This document shows, piece by piece, positions 7,844 through 16,637 of a stretch of DNA of 23,889 nt (positions within the stretch are counted from its first letter, which is position 1; the number at the start of each line of letters is the position of its first letter). The notes under the pieces were generated by a model. It was not told the origin of the DNA. It was given only the letters and a program-made list of their open reading frames with translations, and searched no databases. The position numbers and the translations under genes are program-made. This DNA is from DATDCV01 sp036524155 (GTDB taxonomy: Bacteria > Verrucomicrobiota > Verrucomicrobiia > Limisphaerales > UBA8199), in assembly GCA_036524155.1 (NCBI GenBank), contig DATDCV010000745.1, forward strand, positions 1 to 23,889. The letters run 5' to 3'.

Positions 7844-9157
7844 CTATAACAGCACCGTTCTTCCCGGCTGGGGCACCGGGTAACTCCCGCCGGGCATAGG
7901 CTTGGACGGCGGGTCCATGTCGTCGCGGCAATCCTCGGGTTTGGGCGGGTAGTAGAAATCGGACGCGTTGATCTGCTCCCACGTGACTTCTTTGCCCGTG
8001 TAGCAGGAGATCTGTCCCATCACCGTGATCATGGTGCTCCGCGCCATGTAATGCCCGCAGTTGATGGGTTCGCCGGAGCGAATCGCGGCGAAGAGCTTAT
8101 CGTGCTCGATCTGATACGGGTCGCATTGGCCCTGCCAGCGCCAGTTGGTCGCGCCCCAGATGCGCGCCGATTTAAGCGAGGCCTTTCCCTTGCTGCCAAA
8201 AATCAGCGAGGAATCCTCGTCGTAGCAGCCGGTAGTCGTCCGGCACAGGGCGTAAACCCGGATCCCTTTATCGAACTCGTAGACAACGCTATGGTGGTCG
8301 AACACATCTCCGTAAATTGGCTCCGTCATTGTCGAGCGCCCGGCCAGGCCGTGGCACTTAACAGGCACCGCATTACCCAGCACCCAGCTTGCCCGGTCCA
8401 TGTTGTGCACGAGCGACTGCGGCACATCGTCGCCCGAAATCCATCGGAAATGGTATTGAGTGCTCACTTGCCACTGCAGCTCCGAGTATTCGGGTTTGCG
8501 TTCCGTGATGCCGTAGGGCGCGCGCAGGAAGTTCTCCTCGATGGTAACTACGTCGCCAATGGCGCCGTCCTGGATGCGTTGCACCGTTTCCTGGAACCCG
8601 GTGTGGAACCGGCTGTGCAATCCCGATACGATTGAGAGCTTCTTTTCCTTCGCCAGGTCGCAGGCCTGTTGCATCAGTTTCACTCCCCGCGGATCGATCC
8701 CGTGCGGCTTCTCCACGAAGACATGCTTACCGGCTTGGATGGCTGAAAATGCGTGCAACGGATGAAACTTCGCGCCGTTCGCGATCAGCACCACGTCGGA
8801 GGCCTCGATCACGTGTTTGTACCCGTCGAAACCAAAAAAACAATGGGCGTCATCGACCGCCACCTGGTCGCCTTTGGCGGCCTTGATTTCCTCCCGCTTG
8901 CCCAGCACGCGTTCCTTGAGCACGTCACACATCGCGATCAGCCGCGCGCCTTTGTCCGCGGTCAACGCCTGGACCGCCGCGCCGGAGTTTCGCCCCCCAC
9001 AGCCGATCATGCCGACTTTCAAAATGTCACTGCCGGCAGCATGGGCGCTCCGGCCGAGATCCAGCGAACCGACCGCCGCGGCGGACGCTGCGACGCCGGA
9101 GACCTTGAGGAAGTCACGGCGATTCAGGGAATTCACAGGCGAGTTGCGTGATTGCAT
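7844..9157 (-). CDS. Gfo/Idh/MocA family oxidoreductase, Tat-exported
   Basis: A 437-residue protein when begun at the ATG at 9157; the frame is open to 9364 but that stretch is antisense-like and overlaps the next gene. A Tat signal is seen at residues 11-41 (LNRRDFLKVSGVAASAAAVG, R13-R14), so the protein is exported folded, probably with its cofactor. The Rossmann NAD(P) domain begins at KVGMIGCGGRNSG (47-59), and the family motif VEKPHG lies at 148-153 with the EKP at 149-151. The C-terminal alpha/beta domain follows from about 200. Such proteins oxidise or reduce pyranose hydroxyls, often at C3, or act as nucleotide-sugar dehydrogenases. It lies between a TIM barrel and a ThuA-like gene on the same strand, suggesting shared substrate. 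The Shine-Dalgarno is weak. Confidence 0.9.
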   Translation of the reverse strand: MQSRNSPVNSLNRRDFLKVSGVAASAAAVGSLDLGRSAHAAGSDILKVGMIGCGGRNSGAAVQALTADKGARLIAMCDVLKERVLGKREEIKAAKGDQVAVDDAHCFFGFDGYKHVIEASDVVLIANGAKFHPLHAFSAIQAGKHVFVEKPHGIDPRGVKLMQQACDLAKEKKLSIVSGLHSRFHTGFQETVQRIQDGAIGDVVTIEENFLRAPYGITERKPEYSELQWQVSTQYHFRWISGDDVPQSLVHNMDRASWVLGNAVPVKCHGLAGRSTMTEPIYGDVFDHHSVVYEFDKGIRVYALCRTTTGCYDEDSSLIFGSKGKASLKSARIWGATNWRWQGQCDPYQIEHDKLFAAIRSGEPINCGHYMARSTMITVMGQISCYTGKEVTWEQINASDFYYPPKPEDCRDDMDPPSKPMPGGSYPVPQPGRTVLL

Positions 9158-9183
9158 ATTTTGGTATTGATGGTGGTTGGTGG

Positions 9184-10056
9184 TTATTCGGACTGTATAT
9201 TCAGCTCGGCAAGGGTTTTCCGCAGCCAGGTCAGCGACTGCTCGATCATCGGGCCTGATTGCCCTTCGCACTCGATGCTCAGCACGCCCTGGTAGCCCGC
9301 GTCCCGAAGCACAGCGAGGCACTGCCGGATGTTGTCCGCGTTCACGCCCCCGCCCAGCGAACAATGACTGACGGCGATGCCGGTCTGTCCGCCTCTGACC
9401 GCTTGGGCCAGCGACTCGGAAACGTCCTTCACATGCACATGGCTGACTTTGTTCAAAAAGCGCTTCAGAAAAGCAACCGGTTCGCGGCCTGCGATGAACG
9501 TGTTTCCTGTATCCATGTTCATTCGCAAATACGGACTATCAGCGAACGAGAGCATTTCCGCCATCGCGTCGGGGTTGGTCGTGAAATACCCATGCGGCTC
9601 GACGTTCACAATGATTCTGTGCGCTTCGGCCACCTGGAGAATTTGCTGATAGCTTCGCCGCATGAGAGACATCGACTCCTTGTCGGCGAGCCCCTCGGGT
9701 TGGTGCAACCCGTCGGTCGTGTCGACACACGGGCACCCGGTCTGCGCCGCCCAGGCGATCGCTTTCATCACATACGGCACGCCCCGCAATGGGCCGTCTT
9801 CGGCCGACAGAGGGAACGCGGCATCGACTTGTGAAAACTGGACCCCGAATTTCTCCATCTTGCGCCGCAGCAAAACGGGGTCTTCGTAAAGCGCGACGTG
9901 CGGTTGGTAGCCCAACCCATGAATCCAGCTCACGCCGTCGATCAGTCCGCACTCGATGTAATGTAGCCCATTCTTCTGTGCCCAGGCCAGACACCGGTCA
10001 AATGACCAGTAAGCCGAGTTGAACGCGTCTGTGTGGAAACCGATTTTCATGCGCAT
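9184..10056 (-). CDS. Sugar phosphate isomerase/epimerase-like TIM barrel protein
   Basis: A 290-residue cytoplasmic TIM-barrel protein of the xylose isomerase-like superfamily, only distantly similar to the other TIM barrel in this window. Typical metal-ligand motifs are NVEPHG (E153), MNMDTGNT (D182), HVHVKD (206-211) and SIECEG (E262). Two in-frame ATGs, at 10056 and 10050, are both possible; the first gives MRMKIGFHTDAF. It is 26 bases upstream of the Gfo/Idh/MocA start and probably in the same operon. The segment MDTGNTFIAGREPVAFLKRF is like that of hydroxypyruvate isomerase and keto-sugar epimerase relatives. Substrate not assignable. It is divergent from the AAA ATPase gene, with 113 bases between them. 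Confidence 0.87.
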   Translation of the reverse strand: MRMKIGFHTDAFNSAYWSFDRCLAWAQKNGLHYIECGLIDGVSWIHGLGYQPHVALYEDPVLLRRKMEKFGVQFSQVDAAFPLSAEDGPLRGVPYVMKAIAWAAQTGCPCVDTTDGLHQPEGLADKESMSLMRRSYQQILQVAEAHRIIVNVEPHGYFTTNPDAMAEMLSFADSPYLRMNMDTGNTFIAGREPVAFLKRFLNKVSHVHVKDVSESLAQAVRGGQTGIAVSHCSLGGGVNADNIRQCLAVLRDAGYQGVLSIECEGQSGPMIEQSLTWLRKTLAELNIQSE

Positions 10057-10169
10057 TGTGACTGCTGATTCTTCGGTTCAGAGCGCTTCGATCTTGCGCT
10101 TTTGGCCGCTTGTGTAAAGGGAATTCGGACGACTTGCACATCTCGGACACCTAACCGACCTTCAACCTC

Positions 10170-11717
10170 ATGTTCCATGAAGCTGATGTCCAGTTGTGCC
10201 CCGAGCAAAAGAAAGCGTTTGACAATCTGTCCAGCGGACTCAAGACAGCGTCGATCCTGCGGTTGTGGGGTGGCATCGGACGGGGCAAGACCACGATCCT
10301 GAATGAACTGCGCAAGCAGGCTGGCGGAGTCCTGCTCAACATGAACGACTTCGTCCAGGCCTCGTCGCGGAACCACCCGCTGGCGCTCGAGGAAACGGTT
10401 TACCAGCTTGCGCTGCAGACTCTGAAGGCGCATCCGATCGTCATGATTGACGATGTGCACCTGCTGGATCTCTTTTCCGCCGGCTGCCACTTTTACCCCA
10501 GGGGCGGGTATTTCAACTCGATCATGATGGGGCTGTGCACGTTCGCACTCGAGGCCAACAAGAAATTGATTTTCAGCACCACACGGGATTTGGCGCAGGC
10601 TGCGGAGCAACGCAGTTACTCGTTCGGCATCGACCGGTTCAAAGTCGAAGACTACGCTGCTCTCGTTTCGGTTTGGTGGGGACGGAAGCAGGCGGGTGGG
10701 CTGGATTTCGAGAAGATCTTCCGTTTTGCCCCTAAACTCAACGCGCACCAACTCAAAGCGGCGTGCCGTTGGCTGGCCAACGCTCCAGCCCATACCACCA
10801 ATGCGTTTATCGAGTATCTCCGGTCCCAACGGCTCGCCAGCAATGTGGATTTGGGGGAAGTGCAGACGGTGGAGTTGAGGGACTTGAAGGGGGTTGACGA
10901 CGTGCTGCGCAATCTGGAGATCAACATCGTCCTGCCGCTGGAAAACGACGAGCTGGCCAATAGCCTCAAGCTGCGCTCCAAACGCGGCGTGCTGCTCTAT
11001 GGCCCGCCGGGCACGGGCAAAACCACGATCGGGCGCGCACTCGCCCATCGTTTGCGGGGCAAGTTCTTTTTGATCGATGGCACCTTCATCACCGGGACAT
11101 CGAACTTTTACGGCCAGATCAGCCAGGTATTCGAGTCGGCCAAAGAGAATTCACCCTCGGTCATATTCATCGATGATGCCGATTCCATCTTCGAAGACGG
11201 GGAGGAACGTGGTTTCTATCGGTACCTTCTGACGATGATCGACGGCCTGGAAAGCGAGAGTGCCGGCCGGGTCTGCGTCATGATGACGGCAATGAACGTC
11301 GGCCACCTGCCGCCGGCCCTCGTACGCTCCGGGCGCGTCGAGCTGTGGCTGGAAATGCGGTTGCCGGATGAGCACGCGCGCACGGAAATCCTTGCGCGCC
11401 ATATCACCTCGTTTCCGGAAGACGTTGGCCCCCTGGATCTGCCCCGGCTCATTGCCGCGACCGACGGATTCACCGGCGCCGACCTCAAACGCACCGCCGA
11501 GGATGGCAAGGCGATTTACGCCTATGACCGCGTCAAAGGGCTGCCGGTCAAGTCAATGACAGATTATTTCCTCCAGGCGGTGGAGGCGGTGAAGGAAAAC
11601 AAACAGCGCTATGCGGCTGCCGAGGCCCAGACTGCCCTGCGTACGCCTTCACCCATGGTGGCCCTCGGCCGCGCGTTCAGCTTTCAGGCGATGCGGCAGG
11701 ACGCGGATGACTCCTGA
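10170..11717 (+). CDS. Tandem AAA ATPase, two nucleotide-binding domains
   Basis: A 515-residue protein with two ATPase domains and no signal peptide or N-terminal adaptor. Domain 1 (about 20-220) has a Walker A GGIGRGKTT (34-42) and Walker B VMIDDVH (91-97), and otherwise resembles ORC/STAND-like ATPases. Domain 2 (about 235-470) is a classic AAA module: GPPGTGKTT (278-286), Walker B VIFIDDADSIF (331-341), sensor 1 TAMN (373-376), SRH end ALVRSGRVE (383-391), and sensor 2 GFTGADLKR (433-441). In both Walker B motifs the usual Glu after the Asp is Asp. The C-terminal tail (about 480-515) is low-complexity. It stands apart from the carbohydrate genes around it. Likely a remodelling or unfolding ATPase, but the partner is unknown. 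Confidence 0.88.
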   Translation: MFHEADVQLCPEQKKAFDNLSSGLKTASILRLWGGIGRGKTTILNELRKQAGGVLLNMNDFVQASSRNHPLALEETVYQLALQTLKAHPIVMIDDVHLLDLFSAGCHFYPRGGYFNSIMMGLCTFALEANKKLIFSTTRDLAQAAEQRSYSFGIDRFKVEDYAALVSVWWGRKQAGGLDFEKIFRFAPKLNAHQLKAACRWLANAPAHTTNAFIEYLRSQRLASNVDLGEVQTVELRDLKGVDDVLRNLEINIVLPLENDELANSLKLRSKRGVLLYGPPGTGKTTIGRALAHRLRGKFFLIDGTFITGTSNFYGQISQVFESAKENSPSVIFIDDADSIFEDGEERGFYRYLLTMIDGLESESAGRVCVMMTAMNVGHLPPALVRSGRVELWLEMRLPDEHARTEILARHITSFPEDVGPLDLPRLIAATDGFTGADLKRTAEDGKAIYAYDRVKGLPVKSMTDYFLQAVEAVKENKQRYAAAEAQTALRTPSPMVALGRAFSFQAMRQDADDS

Positions 11718-11780
11718 GCGGGGACGGCAGCTAACGGGCGGCCGTTTGACAATTGCGGTGTTGGTGGTATCGGTCACCTT

Positions 11781-12326
<546 letters not shown>

Positions 12327-12336
12327 GGGGCGTGGT

Positions 12337-13866
12337 TCACGTTCCGCTCTGAACCCATTCGATGATCGAAATCACCGCGTTCGAGCCTTTCCGGGTGTTT
12401 ACAGCCCGAATCGATACTTTTCCATCCGTGGTTTGCTCTGAAGTGAGCCGCTGCTCGATCCACCTGCCGTCCTGGAAGTGCTCAATCGCTCCGGCGTCAA
12501 CACCGCCGATGTTCAGTTTTTGTTTTCGACCTCCTTCGAAGTTATCGGGGTCGATGCAAAAGACCCGAACCTGTCCCGCCGCGCCCTTCGGCACCTCGAG
12601 GTCGATGTCCAGCTCCTCGTTTCCCGCCCGCGCGTAGTAAACCGGCAGTCCCCATCCAGCCCACGAATACCCCTTCTTTGCGGAAGCGCCGTAGCCCTCC
12701 TCCGCATAGACTACCTCCTTTCCGGGGCGCCCGCATAGAACGCAGAGCTTCACACCCCGGCTCTTCAATTCCTGGGCGCTCGGCAATTTTTCTTTGTCGG
12801 GCCAAAACGGCTCTTCGGGGGCGGGGATCCGGTCCTTCGCCGGCGGCATTGCCGCCAGAAGTGCGTGGGGCTCTATCTGGTACCAATATACGGTGCTCGA
12901 CAACTGGAGCGTGCTGCCGGCTTTCGAAAACTCCCGACGGAACATCGGGTCTTCGTTCACGCCGAACCCGATCGACACGCGCAGCGATTTCGCGAAATTG
13001 ATCGCGTCCTGGGTGAAGAACCGGTAAGCCGTCGCGCCCTTGAAAAACTTGAAATAGCCGGTCAGCGGAAACATGCTCTCGCTCTCGGGAAACCCCCAAC
13101 TGAATCCAAAGGAGTCCTCCAGCCCCTGAAACTCGATTGAGGCATTGGTTTCACCATCGATGAAGAATTTCTCGTTCTCGTCCACCGGATAGCTGTCGCG
13201 CCCCGGGCTGCGCACCGTCACGTTCCAGCCGACGAATTTGCCTTTTCCTTTAGCCTCGAGCGCGAGGTAGTCGCGTTGGCCGAGCAACAACCCTTCCTGC
13301 CGCCAGCTCGCGTGAAAGTATCCCGTGTCCTTCTTGATCTTCTTCTCTGCCCGGTAGGTCACATAGCTGTAGCACGGCATGATCTTCCACAACTCTTCTC
13401 CGGGCTCCAGCGGTCCATCATACACCAGTTCGATTTTGGCCGAGTGCCGAAACGGCATGGGAAAGTAGGCGTTGAACCCGCGCCTTTTGTTCACGAGCGC
13501 CGTGTTCACCTGCTCGCGCGAACCCGCCGGGTCGCAAAAGAAGTCCACCAATGGCACATCGGCGCTCGGCGAAGTCTCGCCGTCCCAGTACATCCGCAGG
13601 AGCACGTCCCGGTTCAACTTGAGGGTCTGCGGCATCGCAAAATGAATCATCGTGATGGTCGCCGGGCCTTTCAGGTCGGCCACCACGACACGTTTGGACG
13701 AGTTGAATCGGGCGCTGAGCGCATTCTCGATCCAAAGCGCGTTTTCGGCCCTGGTCCGGCCGGCTGAGAGTGTGGGCAGAGTCTCAGGGGCGGAAGGAGC
13801 CGCGCTGGCGAAGTCGCCAAGGCCTAGAGCGATGGCTAGAACGGAAACGGGGAGATGTCGGCGCAT
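12337..13866 (-). CDS. DUF2961/GH172 family protein, secreted
   Basis: A 509-residue protein with a signal peptide at residues 1-22 (MRRHLPVSVLAIALGLGDFASA). The jelly-roll DUF2961 fold, now grouped as glycoside hydrolase family GH172, is recognised from FNAYFPMPFRHSAKIEL (131-147), the segment FFIDGE (234-239) and the motif GLEDSFGFSWGF (248-259) that corresponds to the family's G-T-E-D-Y site. Acidic residues E239 and E250 are in the expected catalytic positions, though the second motif is LEDSF rather than TEDYF. Characterised members act on fructofuranose or arabinofuranose linkages; substrate here is not assignable. The C-terminal half (about 340-509) looks like an extra beta domain. It is convergent with the peroxidase gene. 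Confidence 0.85.
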   Translation of the reverse strand: MRRHLPVSVLAIALGLGDFASAAPSAPETLPTLSAGRTRAENALWIENALSARFNSSKRVVVADLKGPATITMIHFAMPQTLKLNRDVLLRMYWDGETSPSADVPLVDFFCDPAGSREQVNTALVNKRRGFNAYFPMPFRHSAKIELVYDGPLEPGEELWKIMPCYSYVTYRAEKKIKKDTGYFHASWRQEGLLLGQRDYLALEAKGKGKFVGWNVTVRSPGRDSYPVDENEKFFIDGETNASIEFQGLEDSFGFSWGFPESESMFPLTGYFKFFKGATAYRFFTQDAINFAKSLRVSIGFGVNEDPMFRREFSKAGSTLQLSSTVYWYQIEPHALLAAMPPAKDRIPAPEEPFWPDKEKLPSAQELKSRGVKLCVLCGRPGKEVVYAEEGYGASAKKGYSWAGWGLPVYYARAGNEELDIDLEVPKGAAGQVRVFCIDPDNFEGGRKQKLNIGGVDAGAIEHFQDGRWIEQRLTSEQTTDGKVSIRAVNTRKGSNAVISIIEWVQSGT

Positions 13867-14032
13867 GCAGGGATTAACGCAAACTGCACCGTCATGGCAA
13901 TCCCGAAAGCATATTCGCGTGCGCTTGTTATGGGTGAGGCCATCCGGTAATATTCACGCTGGTTCGCAGTCGGACGGCTTCGGGATGTCCCCAAAGCCGT
14001 GCAACCCGGCTGGCCCACGCACAAGCAAGAAC

Positions 14033-14773
14033 ATGAAACACATTTTATCGATCGGCTGCCTTGTCCTGGCTCTGCTGGCACACCTGGAAAGAGCAGCCGC
14101 GCAGCAGCCGGCCGCCCAGTCCCTCGGCTCGGCTGGCGGCTTTAGCGGCAAAGTCGCCGAAACCATGGACGCCGGCGAATACACCTACGTCCGCGTGGAC
14201 ACCGGGAAGACCAACCTGTGGGCGGTGGCGCCAAAATTCGCCGTGAAGGTTGGCGATACGGCCGCTGTTGCGGCGGCCATGCCCATGGCGAACTACCACA
14301 GCAAGTCTCTGAATCGCGATTTCGAGGTTGTTTACTTCGCCGATCACATCGCCGTCCATGGCGCTCCGCCTATGGCCGGAACCATGCCTGGCCTGCCGAA
14401 AGACCATCCGCCGATTGCCATGCCCGGCAGTGCGGCGGCCAGGCCCAAAGTCGATTTGTCTGGCATCAAGAAACCGGAAGGAGGCAAAACCGTTGCTGAG
14501 ATCTACGGCGAAAAATCGGCCCTCAGCGGCAAGGAAGTCAAAGTCCGCGGCAAAGTCGTGAAGTTCAACGGAGGCATCCTGGGTAAGAATTGGCTGCACT
14601 TGCGCGATGGAACCGGCAGTGAAGGCAGCAACGATTTGCTCGTCACCTCGAAGTCCGAAGCGAAAGTCGGCGATACTGTGCTGGCGACCGGCGTGCTTGT
14701 TCTCAATAAAGACTTCGGTGCGAACTATAAATATTCGGTGATGATCGAAGACGCCAACGTGACGGTGGAGTGA
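14033..14773 (+). CDS. Exported double OB-fold protein, NrfJ-like
   Basis: A 246-residue protein started at the ATG at 14033, directly before a signal peptide (MKHILSIGCLVLALLAHLERAAA); the upstream open frame to 13652 is antisense to the GH172-type gene. The first domain (about 37-110) has SGKVAETMDAGEYTYVRVD followed by LWAVAPKFAVKVGD and MPMANYHSKSLNRDF. This is the pattern of the nucleotide-binding-like OB proteins once annotated NrfJ-related in Geobacter and relatives. A Pro/Met/Ala-rich linker (110-145) leads to a second OB-like domain (about 150-246) with VRGKVVKFNGGILGKNWLHL. Both domains may bind a small ligand or another protein in the periplasm. The next gene starts 18 bases after its stop, so the two may be co-transcribed. 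Confidence 0.78.
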   Translation: MKHILSIGCLVLALLAHLERAAAQQPAAQSLGSAGGFSGKVAETMDAGEYTYVRVDTGKTNLWAVAPKFAVKVGDTAAVAAAMPMANYHSKSLNRDFEVVYFADHIAVHGAPPMAGTMPGLPKDHPPIAMPGSAAARPKVDLSGIKKPEGGKTVAEIYGEKSALSGKEVKVRGKVVKFNGGILGKNWLHLRDGTGSEGSNDLLVTSKSEAKVGDTVLATGVLVLNKDFGANYKYSVMIEDANVTVE

Positions 14774-14791
14774 CCCGACCTGAACCACGTT

Positions 14792-16024
14792 ATGACCTCT
14801 CGTGAACGAGTCCTGACTGCGCTGAATCACCGGGAACCCGACCGGATTCCGATCGACCTTTCCGGCCACCGCTCCTCTGGTATTGCGGCTATGGCGTATC
14901 GCCGGCTGCGGGAACACCTTGGCCTGCCGAAACGGCCGATTCGCGTCTATGACCCCGTGCAGCAATTGGCGATCGTGGACGAGGACGTGCTCCAGCTCTT
15001 CAAAGTGGACACCATCGAGCTGGGCCGCGCGTTCGCGCACGAGGACAAATGGTGGACCGATTGGGTGCTCCCGGACGGCACGCCTTGCCTCATGCCAGTA
15101 TGGGCCAAACCCGAACGCGAGAACGGTGACTGGGCGCTGCGCTCCAGGCCGGGCGGCAAGGTCATCGCGCGCATGCCCGCAGGCGTCTGGTATTTCGAAC
15201 AAACCACTTTTCCATTCCTTGACAGTGAGGATCTGGATCGGGTGGAAGCCGACCTTTCTGAGTGCATGTGGTCGGCGGTGGCTTCGCCGCCAGGCCCGAT
15301 TACCGCGGGCCCGCAGGGCGAGAAACTGTTGGTCGAAGGCGCGCGGAAGCTCCGCCAGCAAACCGATCGAGCCATCCTCGGGCTCTTTGGCGGCAACCTG
15401 CTCGAGCTGGGGCAGTGGTTTTATCGAAACGATAATTTCTTCATGCTTCTCGCCGGGGAGCCCGAGCGCGCCAGCCGGTTCCTGGATAAGCTGATGGAGA
15501 TTCACTTGCGGAATCTCGACCGGTTTCTGCGCACCGTGGGGCCCCACATCGACATCATACTTTTCGGCGACGATCTGGGCATGCAATCGGGGCCGCAGGT
15601 GTCGCCCGCGATGTACCGCAAGTTTTTCCAGCCGCGCGAGCGCACGATGTGGCAGATAGTCAAGCAGCGCGCGCCGCACCTGAAAATCCAGCTCCACTGC
15701 TGCGGCGGAGTTCGCGAGTTGCTGCCGGGCCTAATCGAAGCGGGGTTGGACGCGATTAACCCCGTCCAAATCACCTGCAAGGGCATGGCTCCAAACGACC
15801 TCAAACAGGATTTTGGCTCAAGGCTGACGTTCTGGGGTGGCGGCTGTGACACACGTGACATTTTGATCAATGGCACTCCGGCACAAGTCCGTGACCACGT
15901 GCTCCGGAATCTGGAAATCTGGCGCCCCGGCGGCGGCTTTGTCTTTCAGCAGGTGCACAATATCCTGGCCGACGTGCCCCCCGCCAACGTCGTGGCGATG
16001 TACGACGCCGCGCTCCAGGGGTAA
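14792..16024 (+). CDS. Uroporphyrinogen decarboxylase family (MtaA/CmuA-type) protein
   Basis: A 410-residue protein of the UROD superfamily in its methyltransferase branch, not the haem enzyme. It begins MTSRERVLTALNHREPDRIP, a usual N-terminus for the branch. Features are FGDDLGMQSGPQVSPAMYRKF (258-278), the likely metal site H302-x-C304 in QLHCCGGV, and C352 in WGGGCDTRD. In corrinoid methyltransferases this arrangement binds zinc for thiol activation. Relatives in Verrucomicrobia and Planctomycetes are common and mostly uncharacterised, often beside carbohydrate genes. No corrinoid protein is seen next to it, so it may act on a different substrate. Cytoplasmic. It directly follows the NrfJ-like gene. 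Confidence 0.87.
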   Translation: MTSRERVLTALNHREPDRIPIDLSGHRSSGIAAMAYRRLREHLGLPKRPIRVYDPVQQLAIVDEDVLQLFKVDTIELGRAFAHEDKWWTDWVLPDGTPCLMPVWAKPERENGDWALRSRPGGKVIARMPAGVWYFEQTTFPFLDSEDLDRVEADLSECMWSAVASPPGPITAGPQGEKLLVEGARKLRQQTDRAILGLFGGNLLELGQWFYRNDNFFMLLAGEPERASRFLDKLMEIHLRNLDRFLRTVGPHIDIILFGDDLGMQSGPQVSPAMYRKFFQPRERTMWQIVKQRAPHLKIQLHCCGGVRELLPGLIEAGLDAINPVQITCKGMAPNDLKQDFGSRLTFWGGGCDTRDILINGTPAQVRDHVLRNLEIWRPGGGFVFQQVHNILADVPPANVVAMYDAALQG

Positions 16025-16128
16025 AGGGCGTGGTGGTGCCAGCCGGAGGCCCCTGCGGGCAAAGATGTGCACGCCCGGTCACGACCCGCAGGCTGCGGTA
16101 GACCGAACCCAGGACTCGGCCAGCGCAC

Positions 16129-16190
16129 GGTCGGGATGGCGCTTCGCCGACCTTCCTCGCTGGGGCGAGCCCCGGGAAGCGCAAGCGCCA
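16129..16190. repeat. Structured inverted repeat downstream of the UroD-family gene
   Basis: Perfect arms TGGCGCTT (16137-16144) and AAGCGCCA (16183-16190) enclose a smaller hairpin, CTCGC/GCGAG, around 16158-16170. An overlapping stem GGTCGG (16129-16134)/CCGACC (16147-16152) could fold instead. It occupies part of the 236-base gap between the UroD-family stop (16024) and the VOC gene (16261). Its GC-rich nested form is like REP-type or dispersed elements; a terminator role is possible but no T tract follows. Confidence 0.55.
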
Positions 16191-16260
16191 GGCATGCGAG
16201 CAGACTTCTTTGTTGCGCCGCACTGGTATTCCCTTAAGTTTTCGCCGGACATCCTCGTTT

Positions 16261-16623
16261 ATGAAACTTAAAGAAGTTGCTTTTACTGTTTATCCGGTCG
16301 CGGACGTGAAACGCGCTCGCGACTTCTACTGCAACGCCTTCGGTTTGCGCGAGACGGCGAACTGGGAAGACAAGTGGATCGAGTTCGATATTGGCACAGG
16401 CACGTTCGCGATTACCGACGGATTTACTCAGCTAAAGCCCGGCGCCAAGGGCGGCATGGTGGCCTTCGAGGTCGAAGACATGGCCGGATGTCTGCGCGAG
16501 CTTGAAGGCAAAGGGATTAAACCCGCCATGGGGCCTTTTGACACGCCGGTGTGCGTCAGCGCAACCATAATCGACCCCGATGGCAATGAAGTGATGATTC
16601 ATCAACGCAAAGCCGTCACGTAA
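16261..16623 (+). CDS. VOC family (glyoxalase/bleomycin resistance-like) protein
   Basis: A 120-residue protein starting at the ATG at 16261; the upstream extension to 16210 looks non-coding. The paired beta-alpha-beta-beta-beta modules of the vicinal oxygen chelate fold are seen: EVAFTVYPVADVKRARDFY (5-23), FYCNAFGLRETANW (22-35), GGMVAFEVEDM (64-74) and the ending IIDPDGNEVMIHQR (103-116). The first strand has F/T where metal-dependent members have His, so this may be a metal-free binding protein; E110 is kept. Length is normal for a single-domain member. Cytoplasmic. Function not assignable. Confidence 0.88.
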   Translation: MKLKEVAFTVYPVADVKRARDFYCNAFGLRETANWEDKWIEFDIGTGTFAITDGFTQLKPGAKGGMVAFEVEDMAGCLRELEGKGIKPAMGPFDTPVCVSATIIDPDGNEVMIHQRKAVT

Positions 16624-16637
16624 CTTACGCGTTCCGA

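Noticed and set aside
10047..11048. Minus-strand open frame of 333 codons
   Set aside because: Antisense to the first half of the AAA ATPase, whose Walker motifs make the plus strand certain.
14045..15697. Minus-strand open frame of 550 codons
   Set aside because: It is antisense to two well-supported plus-strand genes (NrfJ-like and UroD-family), is rich in His/Arg/Gln as expected for antisense of a GC-rich gene, and matches no family.
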